From Streptomyces griseoloalbus (GTDB lineage: Bacteria; Actinomycetota; Actinomycetes; Streptomycetales; Streptomycetaceae): a DNA stretch of 64,000 nt. The notes under the pieces are model-generated. The model saw nothing but the letters and a program-made list of their open reading frames with translations, was not told the origin of the DNA and searched no databases. Shown here piece after piece: positions 33,833 through 43,085 of this stretch; positions within the stretch are counted from its first letter, which is position 1, and each line of letters opens with the position of its first letter. The translations under genes and the position numbers were made by a program. Where the stretch lies: positions 124,001-188,000 of the forward strand of contig BMUD01000015.1 of NCBI GenBank assembly GCA_014650015.1, in the 5' to 3' direction.

Positions 33833-36085
33833 ATGGCTACCACGGTCCCCGACACCGCCGAGGTCGAACTCGTCATCGGCGGCATGACCTGCGCCTCGTG
33901 CGCCGCCCGGATCGAGAGGAAGCTCAACCGGCTGGGCGGGGTCACCGCCACCGTCAACTACGCGACGGAGAAGGCCAAGGTCAGCTACACCGGTGACGTG
34001 TCCGTCCCGGAGCTGATCGCCACGGTCGAGGCGACCGGTTACACGGCCCGCGAGCCCGAGCCGCCGCGCGCCGAACCCGAGTCCGGGCCGGAGAGCGCCC
34101 AGGCCGCCGACGAGCTCCGGCCGCTGCGGGAGCGGCTGGTCACCGCCGTGGTGCTGGCCGTCCCGGTCATCGCGATGGCGATGGTGCCGGCGCTGCAGTT
34201 CGAGTACTGGCAGTGGCTGTCGTTGACCCTCGCGGCGCCTGTGGTGACGTACGCCGCCTGGCCCTTCCACAAGGCCGCCCTCACCAACGCCCGGCACGGC
34301 GCCGCCACCATGGACACGCTGATCTCGGTCGGCACCTCGGCGGCGTTCCTGTGGTCGCTGTGGGCGCTGTTCCTCGGCACCGCGGGCACACCCGGCATGA
34401 CCCACCCCTTCGAGCTGACCATCGCCCGCAGTGACGGCGCCGGGAACATCTACCTGGAGGCCGCCGCCGGAGTCACCGCCTTCATCCTCGCCGGCCGCTA
34501 CTTCGAGGCCCGCTCCAAGCGCAGGGCCGGCGCCGCGCTGAGGGCCCTGCTGGAACTGGGCGCCAAGGACGTCACCGTGCTCCGGGGCGGCCGTGAGGAG
34601 CGGATCCCGGTCGGTGAGCTGAAGGTCGGTGACCGTTTCCTCGTCCGTCCCGGCGAGAAGATCGCCACCGACGGCACCGTCGTCGAGGGCACCTCGGCCG
34701 TCGACGCGTCGATGCTCACCGGCGAGTCCGTCCCCGCCGAGGTCGGCATCGCGGACGCGGTCACCGGGGCGACCGTGAACGCGGGCGGCCGGCTGGTGGT
34801 CGAGGCCACCCGGGTCGGCGCCGACACGCAGCTGGCCCGCATGGCCGAGCTGGTCGAGGACGCGCAGAACGGGAAGGCGCGGGCGCAGCGGCTCGCCGAC
34901 CGCATCTCAGGGGTCTTCGTCCCGGTCGTCATCGCCCTGGCCCTGGGAACCCTCGGCTTCTGGCTCGGCAACGGCGCGGAACTGTCCGCCGCGTTCACCG
35001 CCGCCGTGGCCGTCCTGATCATCGCCTGCCCCTGCGCCCTGGGGCTGGCCACCCCGACCGCGCTGATGGTCGGCACCGGGCGCGGCGCGCAGCTCGGCAT
35101 CCTCATCAAGGGGCCCGAGGTCCTGGAGTCCACCCACCGAGTGGACACCATCGTTCTCGACAAGACCGGCACCGTCACCACCGGACGCATGACCCTGCTC
35201 ACCGCGCACACCGCCGACGGGACCGACGAGGACCAGGTGCTGCGGCTGGCCGGCGCCCTGGAGCATGCCTCCGAGCACCCGATCGCCCAGGCGGTGGCCG
35301 CGGGCGCCGCCGGCCGCGTGGGCACCCTGCCCGTACCGGAGGACTTCGCCAACGTCCCCGGCCTGGGAGTGCGGGGCGTCGTCGACGGGCACGCCGTCCT
35401 GGTCGGCCGCGAGCGGCTCCTGCGGGAACGGGCCGTGGAACTGCCCGTGGAGCTGGCGCGCGCCAAGGCCGGCGCCGAGGCCGCGGGCCGCACCGCGGTC
35501 GCGGTCGCCTGGGACGGGAAGGCCCGGGCGGTCCTCGAGGTCGCCGACGCGGTCAAGGACACCAGCGCCGAAGCCGTCACCCGGCTGCGGGCCCTGGGGC
35601 TCACCCCGATCCTCCTCACCGGGGACCACAGGGCCGTCGCCGAGGCGGTGGCCGCGGAGGTCGGTATCGACGAGGTCATCGCGGAGGTCATGCCCAAGGA
35701 CAAGGTCGACGTCGTCAAGCGCCTCCAGGGCGAGGGCCGATCGGTGGCGATGGTCGGCGACGGAGTCAACGACGCCGCCGCGCTCGCCCAGGCCGACCTC
35801 GGACTGGCCATGGGCACCGGCACCGACGCCGCCATCGAGGCCGGCGACCTCACCCTGGTCCGCGGCGACCTGCGCGCCGCCGCCGACGCCATCCGGCTGG
35901 CCCGCAGGACGCTGGGCACCATCAAGTCCAACCTGTTCTGGGCCTTCGCCTACAACGTGGCCGCGCTTCCGCTCGCCGCGGCCGGACTGCTCAACCCGAT
36001 GATCGCGGGAGCCGCGATGGCGTTCTCCTCGGTCTTCGTCGTCGGCAACAGCCTGCGGCTGCGAGGCTTCGAGGCCGCGAGCTGA
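33833..36085 (+). CDS. copA: Copper-exporting P1B-type ATPase
   Basis: A 750-residue heavy-metal P-type ATPase. One N-terminal metal-binding domain has GMTCASC (Cys20, Cys23). The membrane metal site CPC lies at about 399-401 in [13 protein letters not shown]. The phosphorylated Asp is near 443 in DKTGTVTTG, with the SEHPIA motif and [10 protein letters not shown] near 643. These signatures fit Cu(I) efflux. AGGAG precedes the ATG by 6 bases. The 5' region contains a long homopyrimidine tract (about 33769-33812). A CsoR-like operator overlaps the promoter. Confidence 0.95.
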   Translation: MATTVPDTAEVELVIGGMTCASCAARIERKLNRLGGVTATVNYATEKAKVSYTGDVSVPELIATVEATGYTAREPEPPRAEPESGPESAQAADELRPLRERLVTAVVLAVPVIAMAMVPALQFEYWQWLSLTLAAPVVTYAAWPFHKAALTNARHGAATMDTLISVGTSAAFLWSLWALFLGTAGTPGMTHPFELTIARSDGAGNIYLEAAAGVTAFILAGRYFEARSKRRAGAALRALLELGAKDVTVLRGGREERIPVGELKVGDRFLVRPGEKIATDGTVVEGTSAVDASMLTGESVPAEVGIADAVTGATVNAGGRLVVEATRVGADTQLARMAELVEDAQNGKARAQRLADRISGVFVPVVIALALGTLGFWLGNGAELSAAFTAAVAVLIIACPCALGLATPTALMVGTGRGAQLGILIKGPEVLESTHRVDTIVLDKTGTVTTGRMTLLTAHTADGTDEDQVLRLAGALEHASEHPIAQAVAAGAAGRVGTLPVPEDFANVPGLGVRGVVDGHAVLVGRERLLRERAVELPVELARAKAGAEAAGRTAVAVAWDGKARAVLEVADAVKDTSAEAVTRLRALGLTPILLTGDHRAVAEAVAAEVGIDEVIAEVMPKDKVDVVKRLQGEGRSVAMVGDGVNDAAALAQADLGLAMGTGTDAAIEAGDLTLVRGDLRAAADAIRLARRTLGTIKSNLFWAFAYNVAALPLAAAGLLNPMIAGAAMAFSSVFVVGNSLRLRGFEAAS

Positions 36086-36100
36086 GTCGCCGCCGGAGGG

Positions 36101-36130
36101 AGGGGAGGGCCGGCCGGCTCGCCCTCCCCT
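36101..36130. terminator. Hairpin after copA
   Basis: AGGGGAGGGC and GCCCTCCCCT, perfect 10-bp arms with a 10-base loop, begin 15 bp past the copA stop. Confidence 0.8.
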
Positions 36131-36210
36131 GCTTCCGGGGCCGGGCCGCGGCCCGCACCGGTCAGTTTCCGAGAAGCGGAAGTGCCCCGGGCGCCCCTAC
36201 CGTCGAAGGC

Positions 36211-36834
36211 ATGGAATCCATCGACTCCGTCACCCTGGAGGTGGCCGACCCCACGGCCGCCGCCCGTTTCTACTCCGACGCCTTCGGGCTGGACCCGGCG
36301 CAGGTGGGCGTGCGTGCGTCCGAGGCCCCCACGAGCGGCTTCCGCGGTTTCACACTGTCGCTCCTGGTGTCCCAGCCGGGCGACGTCGACGCGCTCTTCC
36401 GCGCCGCTCTCGACGCCGGTGCCACCGGCCTCAAGCCCGCCGCGAAGTCGCTGTGGGGCTACGGCGGCGTCGTCCGGGCGCCGGACGGCACCATCTGGCA
36501 GATCGCGACGTCGGCGAAGAAGGACACCGGCCCGGTCACCCGCGAGATCGACGAGGTCGTGCTCCTGCTGGGCGTCGAGGACGTGAAGGCCGGCAAGCAG
36601 TTCTACGTCGAGCAGGGCCTCACCGTGGGCAAGAGCTTCGGCGGCAAGTACGTCGAGTTCGCCACCGGGCCGGGCACCGTCAAGCTCTCCCTCTACAAGC
36701 GCCGCGCCCTGGCCAAGGTCGCCGGTGTCCCCGCCGACGGGACCGGATCGCACCGGATCGTGATCTCCGGCGCCACCAGGCCGTTCAGCGACCCGGACGG
36801 GTTCGTCTGGGAGGCCACCGCCGCGACGGGCTGA
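36211..36834 (+). CDS. VOC superfamily (glyoxalase-like) protein with two half-domains
   Basis: A 207-residue protein built of two vicinal-oxygen-chelate modules: residues 1-95 (SVTLEVADPTAAARFYSDAFGL) and about 110-205 (EVVLLLGVEDVKAGKQFYVE). The role could be metal-dependent isomerase, dioxygenase or antibiotic-binding protein. The metal ligands are not clear enough to choose, and the first module lacks the usual His at its start. GAAGG lies just before the ATG. It stands alone between copA and the convergent AAA ATPase gene. Confidence 0.85.
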   Translation: MESIDSVTLEVADPTAAARFYSDAFGLDPAQVGVRASEAPTSGFRGFTLSLLVSQPGDVDALFRAALDAGATGLKPAAKSLWGYGGVVRAPDGTIWQIATSAKKDTGPVTREIDEVVLLLGVEDVKAGKQFYVEQGLTVGKSFGGKYVEFATGPGTVKLSLYKRRALAKVAGVPADGTGSHRIVISGATRPFSDPDGFVWEATAATG

Positions 36835-36872
36835 CCTCGCGGGGCGGACAGGTGCCGGCCGAAGGCGTGGGG

Positions 36873-37580
36873 TCAGTCCAGCACGTGCCGCAGATAGGCC
36901 GCCGGGTCGGCGAGGTAACGGCGCCAGTGGTCGACCAGGGCGAGGTCCTGCCAGGAGGTGCGGCGGATGCCGTGGTCGCCGACCTCGATGATGTCCGCGC
37001 CGGGGAGCGCGGTCAGCAGCGGGGAGTGCGTGGCGCAGATGATCTGTGCGCCGGCGGCGGACAACTGGTCGAGGTGGCCGATCAGTTCGAGGCAGGAGGA
37101 GAAGGACAGGGCCGCTTCCGGCTCGTCCAGGACGTACAGGCCGGGGCGCAGGAACTTGTCCCGGAACGCCGCGAGGAAACCCTCGCCGTGGCTGCGCGAG
37201 TCGGGGGCGAGCCCTTCCCGGCCGAGGGCGTCCAGTGCCGTTTCGGCGCGCAGGAAGAAGCCCTGGCGGGCGGACCAGGAGGAGAGCATCCGGCGGCCGC
37301 GGGGGGCCGCGTCGAAGCGGATGCGCTCGCCCAGCACGGACTTCGTGCGGTGGCTCGCGTAGCGCCATTCGTGCGAGCCGCCCCAGGGGTCCAGGCCGAA
37401 GCCCTCGGCGAGGGCCTCGACCAGGGTGGACTTGCCCGAGCCGTTCTCACCGACGACGAAGGTCACCGGAGCGCTGAAACGCAGCCCGTCGCTCAGGAGT
37501 TCGCGTACGCAGGGGACGGACCAGGGCCACTCCCCCACGTCGTACGAGCCCATGTGTGCGTACGCGCGTTCGATGATCAC
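36873..37580 (-). CDS. AAA family ATP-binding protein (SMC/OLD-like single-domain ATPase)
   Basis: A 235-residue ATPase with Walker A GENGSGKST, Walker B GLYVLDEPEAALS and a switch His in ATHSPLL. The layout is that of stand-alone AAA_21-type proteins related to the RecF/SMC/OLD group. The GTG at 37580 has GGGAG 8 bases upstream; the frame continues upstream into a tandem-repeat region that is not coding. No toxin, nuclease or phage gene is adjacent, so a defence role is not supported. Downstream of the histidine kinase on the same strand. Confidence 0.87.
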   Translation of the reverse strand: MIIERAYAHMGSYDVGEWPWSVPCVRELLSDGLRFSAPVTFVVGENGSGKSTLVEALAEGFGLDPWGGSHEWRYASHRTKSVLGERIRFDAAPRGRRMLSSWSARQGFFLRAETALDALGREGLAPDSRSHGEGFLAAFRDKFLRPGLYVLDEPEAALSFSSCLELIGHLDQLSAAGAQIICATHSPLLTALPGADIIEVGDHGIRRTSWQDLALVDHWRRYLADPAAYLRHVLD

Positions 37581-37635
37581 GGGTCGAGTCTCCCATGCCG
37601 CTCGGCTCGGGGCAGGCCCTCGTGCGGGAGTGCGG

Positions 37636-37697
37636 GCGGGCCGGGCGGGACCCGCGGGACAGGCGGGACGGGCGGGACAGGCGGGCCGGGCGGGCCC
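37636..37697. repeat. Short G/C tandem repeats upstream of the AAA ATPase
   Basis: Variations of the 9-10 bp unit GGGCGGGAC/GGCGGGACA repeat about six times. They lie in the gap between the histidine kinase stop and the ATPase start. Confidence 0.6.
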
Positions 37698-37730
37698 GTA
37701 CGCCACGGCCGGAACACCGCCCCCGCCCCC

Positions 37731-37843
37731 ACACCTCGACCGGAACACCCGCCCCCACCCCCACACCTCGACCGGAACACCCGCCCCCACCCCCACACCT
37801 CGACCGGAACACCGCCCCCGCCCCTACGCCTCGACCGGAGCAC
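37731..37843. repeat. Four tandem copies of a 31-32 bp repeat
   Basis: ACACCTCGACCGGAACAC recurs at 37731, 37763 and 37795, and once with two changes at 37826, each followed by a CCGCCCC-rich spacer. The last copy runs into the 3' end of the histidine kinase gene, so the repeat set includes the codons for its C-terminus. Period 32, 32, 31 bp. No repeat-array gene is nearby, so it is not a CRISPR. Confidence 0.85.
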
Positions 37844-39305
37844 CCGCCCCCGTCGTCCCCACCGTCCCGCCGCCCACCGTGAACCCGGTCACCGTCCCGC
37901 CTCCCTCGCGGCGGAAGGCGTACGGGGCCCCGCCGTGGGCGAGGGCGACCTCACGGACGATGGAGAGGCCGAGGCCCGAGCCGGGCAGGGAGCGGGCGTC
38001 GGCGGCGCGGTAGAAGCGGTCGAAGACGCGGATCAGGTCGTCGTCGGCGATGCCGGGCCCCCGGTCGCGCACCTCCACCCGTACCGTGCCGGGCCGGGCC
38101 GGGCCCGCGACGCGGATCTCGATGGGTGACCGGCCGTCCCGGTCGAACTTGACGGCGTTCTCGACCAGGTTGGACAGCGCCCGCGTGAGCATCCCGGGCC
38201 GCCCGTCGGTCGTGGTGTCGCCGCTCGCGCCCACCACGATCTCCCGCCCGGTGCGGCGCCGGGCCAGTCCCGCCACGTCCTCGGCGATGTCCGCGAGGTC
38301 GACCCGCTGCGGTGGCTCGGTGTCGGACTGCCCGGCCGCGAGGTCGACGAGCTCGTTGACGAGGTCGGTCAGTTCGCGGGCCTCCTGGGTGAGGTCGGCG
38401 ACGAGTTCCTCACGGGTGCCGGGCGGAAGCTCGTCGATGCGGCGCAGCAGCGAGATGTTGGTGCGCAAGGAGGTGAGCGGCGTACGCAGCTCGTGCCCGG
38501 CGTCCTGGACCAGCCGGCGCTGGTCCTCCTCGGACTGGGCGAGCCGGCCCAGCATCCGGTCGAAGGCGCGGCCGAGGCGCCCCACCTCGTCGTAGCCGGC
38601 GACGGGCACCTGGATGCCGAGCCGGCGGGTGCGGGCGACGTCCTCGGCGGCGTTGGTGAGGACGACCAGACGGCGCGTGATGCGGCGGGCCAGCCACCAG
38701 CCGAACAGCCCGGCTCCGACCACCACGGCCGCCATCAGGATCAGCGTGCGCCGCTGGAGCGCCCGCAGCAGGTCCTCGGTGTTGCTGAACTCCTGCGCGA
38801 CCTGCACCGCGCCCCGGCCGTCGCCCAGCGCGACGGTCGCCACGCGGTAGACGTCGTCGCCGACGTCGACGTCCGCGTGCTCGACCACCCGTCCGGCCGT
38901 GGCGGCACCCGCGACCCGGCGGTCGGCGGCGACCACCGGCAGCCCGGGGTCGCCCGGGTCGAAGACGCTGCCGTCCGCCCCCAGTACCTGCACGTCGGTC
39001 CGCGCGGGCCGCACCAGGTCGTGGCCGGGCGCGGCGGAGGAGAAGTCGAGGGGCGACATCCGGTTCTCCCGCACCTCGTCCCGCAGGTCCTGCACGACCT
39101 CGTGGAACACGGAGAGCTGGTCGACCCGCACCAGCCGGGCCGCCGCGCTGTACGACAGGATGCCGACCAGGACGGTGACGGTGGCGGTCACGGCCGCGAA
39201 CGCCACCGCGAACGTGGTGCCCAGCGACAGCAGCCGCAGCCGCCGACGCGGGACCGGCCGCCCGTGCGCACGCCCCGAGCCGCCCGGGACGGCGCCCTGG
39301 GACAC
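37824..39305 (-). CDS. Membrane sensor histidine kinase
   Basis: A 493-residue HAMP histidine kinase. Helix 1 (about 28-52), an outer sensor domain (about 55-185), helix 2 (about 187-207), HAMP, H-box with His271 in HELRTPLTSLR, N-box LSNLVENAVKF, G-boxes DRGPGIADDD and GSGLGLSIV. All catalytic motifs are intact. The GTG start follows the response regulator stop directly (39306/39305), with GGGAGGG inside the upstream gene, so the pair is co-translated. The C-terminal GGGTVGTTGAGAPVEA lies in a tandem-repeat region and may be drifting. Signal unknown. Confidence 0.93.
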   Translation of the reverse strand: MSQGAVPGGSGRAHGRPVPRRRLRLLSLGTTFAVAFAAVTATVTVLVGILSYSAAARLVRVDQLSVFHEVVQDLRDEVRENRMSPLDFSSAAPGHDLVRPARTDVQVLGADGSVFDPGDPGLPVVAADRRVAGAATAGRVVEHADVDVGDDVYRVATVALGDGRGAVQVAQEFSNTEDLLRALQRRTLILMAAVVVGAGLFGWWLARRITRRLVVLTNAAEDVARTRRLGIQVPVAGYDEVGRLGRAFDRMLGRLAQSEEDQRRLVQDAGHELRTPLTSLRTNISLLRRIDELPPGTREELVADLTQEARELTDLVNELVDLAAGQSDTEPPQRVDLADIAEDVAGLARRRTGREIVVGASGDTTTDGRPGMLTRALSNLVENAVKFDRDGRSPIEIRVAGPARPGTVRVEVRDRGPGIADDDLIRVFDRFYRAADARSLPGSGLGLSIVREVALAHGGAPYAFRREGGGTVTGFTVGGGTVGTTGAGAPVEA

Positions 39306-40031
39306 TCAGCCCTCCCGCAGCACGTAACCCACGCCGCGCACCGTGTGGATCAGCTGCGGCGCACCGGGCTCGTCCAGCTTGCGGCGCAGATAGCCGACGT
39401 AGACGGCGAGGTTCTTGGAGCCGGGGCCGAAGTCGTAGCCCCAGATGCGGTCGTAGATGGTGGAGTGTTCCAGGACGACGCCCGCGTTGCGGATCAGCAG
39501 CTCCAGCAGTTCGAACTCGGTACGGGTCAGTTCCAGTTCCCGCCCGCCCCGCCAGGCCCGGCGCGCCTGCGGGTCCATGCGCAGCCCGGCCGCCTCGACG
39601 AACCGCCCGGGCGTCCCCGGCCTCGCCTCCTCCGTGGGCGCGGGCGCCGGGGCCGGCTCGGGCGGGGCCGCCCTGCGCAGCAGGGCCCGCAGCCGGGCGA
39701 AGACCTCCTCGACGTCGAACGGCTTGACGACATAGTCGTCGGCGCCCGCGTCCAGTCCGGCGATCCGGTCGGCGGTCTCCACCAGCGCGGTCAGCATCAG
39801 CACGGGGGTGCGGTCGCCCTCGGCGCGCAGTACCCGGCACACCTGGAGCCCGTCGATGCCGGGCATCATCACGTCCAGCACCAGCACGTCCGGCCGGCTG
39901 CGATGGGCCTGCGCGAGGGCCTCGACGCCGTCGGCGACGGCCGTCACCCGGTAGCCCTCCAGGGTGAGGGCGCGCTCCAGCGCGTTGCGGATGGCGCGGT
40001 CGTCTTCGGCGAGCAGAACGGTGTGCGGCAC
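39306..40031 (-). CDS. OmpR-family response regulator
   Basis: A 241-residue regulator. The receiver domain (1-120) has acidic residues at 10-11, phospho-accepting Asp53 in LVLDVMMPG and the conserved Lys near 102 in VVKPF. A Pro/Ala-rich linker (about 120-140) leads to a winged-helix DNA-binding domain with RTEFELLELLIRNAGVV and YVGYLRRKLDEPG. GTG start. Co-translated with the histidine kinase downstream. Resembles MprA/CseB-type regulators, but the regulon is unknown. Confidence 0.94.
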   Translation of the reverse strand: MPHTVLLAEDDRAIRNALERALTLEGYRVTAVADGVEALAQAHRSRPDVLVLDVMMPGIDGLQVCRVLRAEGDRTPVLMLTALVETADRIAGLDAGADDYVVKPFDVEEVFARLRALLRRAAPPEPAPAPAPTEEARPGTPGRFVEAAGLRMDPQARRAWRGGRELELTRTEFELLELLIRNAGVVLEHSTIYDRIWGYDFGPGSKNLAVYVGYLRRKLDEPGAPQLIHTVRGVGYVLREG

Positions 40032-40104
40032 GCCCCCAGTCTGCCAACCGCCCCCGTCCCCCGGCCCCGGCGCCCGGCACCGGGGCCCGCTTCTTACTCT
40101 GCTC

Positions 40105-40731
40105 TCACCCGGTGGGCCGCAGTGCGGCGAGCCGCTCCTCGAACGGCACGACCTCCTCGAAGGAGTCCCGCCTGGGCAGCGGGCGGGACGTGGACAGCCC
40201 GGCCATGAGCGCCGCCAGTTCCCCGGCCGCGCGCTCGATGCGCCCGTTGAGTCCCTCGGCGCCCCAGTCCTCGGAGGCGGCGTAGACGCCGGTGGGGACG
40301 ACGACGGCCTTGAGGTACGAGAAGAGGGGACGCAGCGCGTGGTCCAGGACGAGGGAGTGCCGGGCGGTGCCGCCGGTCGCGGCGGTCAGCACCGGCTTGC
40401 CCGCGAGGGCGTCGGGGTCGGTGACGCTCAGCGCGTCGAAGAACGACTTGAACAGCCCGCTGTACGACGCCGAGAACACCGGCGTGACCACGATCAGCCC
40501 GTCGGCGCCGGCCACCGCGTCGAACGCGTCGGCCAGCGCCCGCCCCGGGAAGCCGTTGGTGAAGGTGTGCGCGATCTCCACGGCGAGGTCGCGCAGTTCG
40601 ATCACCTGGACGTCGGCCGGGGCGGGTTCCGGAGCGGTCGCGGCCGGGGCGGCTGCGGCGGCCAGCCGGTCACCGAGCAGCCGGGTGGAGGACGGCACGC
40701 TCAGTCCGGCGGACACGAGGACGATCTTCAT
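40105..40731 (-). CDS. NADPH-dependent FMN reductase (monooxygenase partner)
   Basis: A 208-residue flavodoxin-fold reductase of the SsuE/CE1759 type. FMN/NADPH-binding features are VSAGLSVPSSTRLLGDRLA at the N-terminus and VVTPVFSASYSGLFKSFFD. It supplies reduced flavin to the LLM oxygenase, whose stop overlaps its ATG (ATGA, 40728-40731). A two-component flavin monooxygenase is therefore likely. Downstream gene of a two-gene operon. Confidence 0.9.
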   Translation of the reverse strand: MKIVLVSAGLSVPSSTRLLGDRLAAAAAPAATAPEPAPADVQVIELRDLAVEIAHTFTNGFPGRALADAFDAVAGADGLIVVTPVFSASYSGLFKSFFDALSVTDPDALAGKPVLTAATGGTARHSLVLDHALRPLFSYLKAVVVPTGVYAASEDWGAEGLNGRIERAAGELAALMAGLSTSRPLPRRDSFEEVVPFEERLAALRPTG

Positions 40732-41822
40732 GCCCGCGCCCCTTCCTTCTCCTTGGCGGTGGCCAGCAGCGAGCTGTGGCTCGGCGCGTCCGGCACGCCG
40801 GCCGGCCGCCCCTTGGCGAACTCCTCGCGCAGCACCGGCACGACCTCCTCGCCGAGCAGGTCGAGCTGCTCCAGCACGGTCTTCAGGGGCAGGCCGGCGT
40901 GGTCCATCAGGAACAGCTGGCGCTGGTAGTCACCGGCGTACTCGCGGAAGGCCAGCGTCTTCTCGATGACCTGCTGCGGGGAGCCCACGGTCAGCGGGGT
41001 CTGCTCGGTGAACTCCTCCAGCGACGGCCCGTGCCCGTAGACCGGCGCGACGTCGAAGTACGGCCGGAACTCGCGCACCGCGTCCTGCGAGTTCTTCCGC
41101 ATGAACACCTGCCCGCCGAGTCCGACGATCGCCTGCTCGGGGGTGCCGTGCCCGTAGTGGGCGTAGCGGGCCCGGTACAGCTCGACCATGCGCTTGGTGT
41201 GGTCGGCCGGCCAGAAGATGTTGTTGTGGAAGAAGCCGTCGCCGTAGTACGCGGCCTGCTCGGCGATCTCCGGCGAGCGGATCGACCCGTGCCAGACGAA
41301 CGGCGGTACGCCGTCCAGCGGGCGGGGCGTGGAGGTGAAGCCCTGCAGCGGGGTGCGGAACTTCCCCTCCCAGTCGACGACGTCCTCGCGCCACAGCCGG
41401 TGCAGGAGCGCGTAGTTCTCCACCGCCAGGTTGATGCCCTGACGGACGTCCTGCCCGAACCAGGGATAGACCGGACCGGTGTTCCCGCGCCCCATCATCA
41501 GGTCCACCCGGCCGTCGGCCAGGTGCTGGAGCATCGCGAAGTCCTCGGCGATCTTCACCGGGTCGTTGGTGGTGATCAGGGTGGTGGAGGTCGACAGGAC
41601 CAGCCGCTCGGTGCGCGCCGCTATGTAGCCGAGCATGGTGGTCGGCGACGACGGCACGAACGGCGGGTTGTGGTGCTCCCCGGTCGCGAAGACGTCCAGG
41701 CCGACCTCCTCGGCCTTCAGCGCGATGGCGACCATGGCCTTGATCCGCTCACGCTCGGTCGGCGTACGCCCCGTGGTCGGGTCGGGCGTGACATCCCCGA
41801 CGCTGAAGATCCCGAACTGCAT
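40728..41822 (-). CDS. LLM class flavin-dependent monooxygenase
   Basis: A 364-residue luciferase-like TIM-barrel oxygenase of the CE1758 group. Characteristic segments are GLDVFATGEHHNPPFVPSSP, RLVLSTSTTLITTNDPVKIAEDFA and the later FVWHGSIRSPEIAEQAAYYG. It uses reduced flavin from the overlapping FMN reductase gene. An inverted repeat 20-34 bp before its start may be a MarR operator, and a MarR gene lies next upstream on the same strand. Substrate unknown; roles in xenobiotic or sulfonate oxidation are possible. Confidence 0.91.
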   Translation of the reverse strand: MQFGIFSVGDVTPDPTTGRTPTERERIKAMVAIALKAEEVGLDVFATGEHHNPPFVPSSPTTMLGYIAARTERLVLSTSTTLITTNDPVKIAEDFAMLQHLADGRVDLMMGRGNTGPVYPWFGQDVRQGINLAVENYALLHRLWREDVVDWEGKFRTPLQGFTSTPRPLDGVPPFVWHGSIRSPEIAEQAAYYGDGFFHNNIFWPADHTKRMVELYRARYAHYGHGTPEQAIVGLGGQVFMRKNSQDAVREFRPYFDVAPVYGHGPSLEEFTEQTPLTVGSPQQVIEKTLAFREYAGDYQRQLFLMDHAGLPLKTVLEQLDLLGEEVVPVLREEFAKGRPAGVPDAPSHSSLLATAKEKEGARA

Positions 41823-41842
41823 GGTCGCTCACCCTCCAGGTT

Positions 41843-41856
41843 GTTGACGGTTCAAC
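41843..41856. promoter_or_regulatory. Inverted repeat before the monooxygenase operon, possible MarR site
   Basis: GTTGACGGTTCAAC: 5-bp arms GTTGA/TCAAC around 4 bases on the minus strand. It is of the TTGA-N4-TCAA class used by many MarR proteins, 20 bp upstream of the LLM start. The neighbouring MarR protein is the obvious candidate. Confidence 0.55.
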
Positions 41857-42104
41857 CATACCCCTGGAACGACTCCCCGCTCCCCCCTATTCCCCACCCC
41901 GGGGCACCCCCGGTCCCCCACCCCGAGACCATGACGGCGGCCCGGCGGCGCGAACAGACGCACTTCGCGTACGACGCGTTCTTCCGGAGCCGCCCCAGCC
42001 ACCAGCCCCCGGACCGCATCAGCGACAAGAGGGGCGGCCTGCCGTCAGCGCCCTTTCCGCGGGGGCCCGCGAGCGCTACGACGCCGAGACTGCCCGGACA
42101 GGCC

Positions 42105-42578
42105 CTAGACAGCACCCGCCCGCAGACGGGCGGTCTGCTGCGCGCCGAACTCCGTCGTACGCCGCATGTGGTCGATGAACAGGGCGAGTTGAGAGTCGTC
42201 CAGGTCGTCGAAGAGCGCGACCCAGCCGCCGCCGGCCCGGTCCCACACCCGCCCAAACTCGGCGGCCTTCTCCGGCACCGTCGCCACCAGCACCAGCCGC
42301 CGGTCGTCCGCGTCCTGCTCCCGGACCACATAGCCCGCCCGCTCCAGCCGGTCCACCAGCCGCGTCGCCGACCCGGTCGTCAGCCCCGTCAGCTCCGCGA
42401 TCCGCCCGGTGGTCACCGGGCCGCCCTCCAGCGTCAGCAGGTTCAGACACTGCAGATCGGTGGGGTGCAGGCCCAGATGGTCGGCGAGGGCCTGGTTGAA
42501 CAGGGCGTACGAGGCCATGTACCGCCGGGACACCACGGCCAGCTCCGCCATCAGCCGCTCCCGCGTGCTCGCCGACAT
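42105..42578 (-). CDS. MarR family transcriptional regulator
   Basis: A 157-residue winged-helix regulator. [20 protein letters not shown] is the recognition segment, followed by the wing [20 protein letters not shown]. The ATG at 42578 follows GGAGGAG; an upstream GTG/ATG extension is not needed. The flavin monooxygenase operon lies downstream on the same strand and ynfA diverges upstream. Candidate operators are an inverted repeat at 41843-41856 and a 27-bp direct repeat at 42601-42659. Confidence 0.92.
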   Translation of the reverse strand: MSASTRERLMAELAVVSRRYMASYALFNQALADHLGLHPTDLQCLNLLTLEGGPVTTGRIAELTGLTTGSATRLVDRLERAGYVVREQDADDRRLVLVATVPEKAAEFGRVWDRAGGGWVALFDDLDDSQLALFIDHMRRTTEFGAQQTARLRAGAV

Positions 42579-42600
42579 CCCCGCTCCTCCTCGTCCGTCC

Positions 42601-42659
42601 GCCACGGGTGGACGCATCCCCGGCCCGGGCGGGCCACGGGTGGATGTATCCCCGGCCCC
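42601..42659. repeat. 27-bp direct repeat in the marR/ynfA divergent promoter
   Basis: GCCACGGGTGGACGCATCCC..., with the copy GCCACGGGTGGATGTATCCC..., at 42601-42627 and 42633-42659. Three differences, period 32 bp (about three helix turns). Each copy holds the semi-palindrome GGA(T/C)G(T/C)ATCC, so they may be paired regulator sites. Confidence 0.7.
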
Positions 42660-42726
42660 GCCCGGCGCAGGCGCCGTCCATCAGGTGACGTGCCGGGGGG
42701 CGGCGGACGCGTGCGAGGCTGCACGC

Positions 42727-43062
42727 ATGCTGATCCTCCGCTCCGCCGCCCTGTTCGTCCTCGCCGCCGTGCTGGAGATCGGCGGCGCCTGGCTGGTCTG
42801 GCAGGGCATACGCGAACACCGCGGCTGGATGTGGGCGGCCGGCGGCGTCCTCGCCCTCGGCGCCTACGGATTCGTCGCCACCTTCCAGCCCGACGCCCAC
42901 TTCGGCCGCGTCCTCGCCGCGTACGGCGGCATCTTCGTCGCCGGTTCGATCCTGTGGGGCGTGGTCGCCGACGGCTACCGCCCGGACCGGTACGACATCA
43001 CCGGCGCGCTGGTCTGCCTCGCCGGCATGGCCGTGATCATGTGGGCCCCGCGCAACGGCTGA
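42727..43062 (+). CDS. YnfA family small membrane protein
   Basis: A 111-residue UPF0060/YnfA protein with four membrane helices. Conserved features are [40 protein letters not shown] and [20 protein letters not shown]. The family is small-multidrug-resistance-like, and members have been linked to metal or drug tolerance. Divergent from the marR gene with a pair of 27-bp repeats between them, so shared control by MarR is possible. Confidence 0.93.
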   Translation: MLILRSAALFVLAAVLEIGGAWLVWQGIREHRGWMWAAGGVLALGAYGFVATFQPDAHFGRVLAAYGGIFVAGSILWGVVADGYRPDRYDITGALVCLAGMAVIMWAPRNG

Positions 43063-43085
43063 CGGCCTCAGGGGCCTCAGGGGCC

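Noticed and set aside
36873-37580. AAA/OLD-like ATPase as part of an anti-phage system
   Set aside because: It stands alone without a nuclease, toxin or other effector gene, beside an ordinary two-component system.
37731-37843. Regular repeats that could suggest a CRISPR array
   Set aside because: The spacers are themselves repetitive (CCGCCCC-rich), there are only four units, and no cas gene is present.
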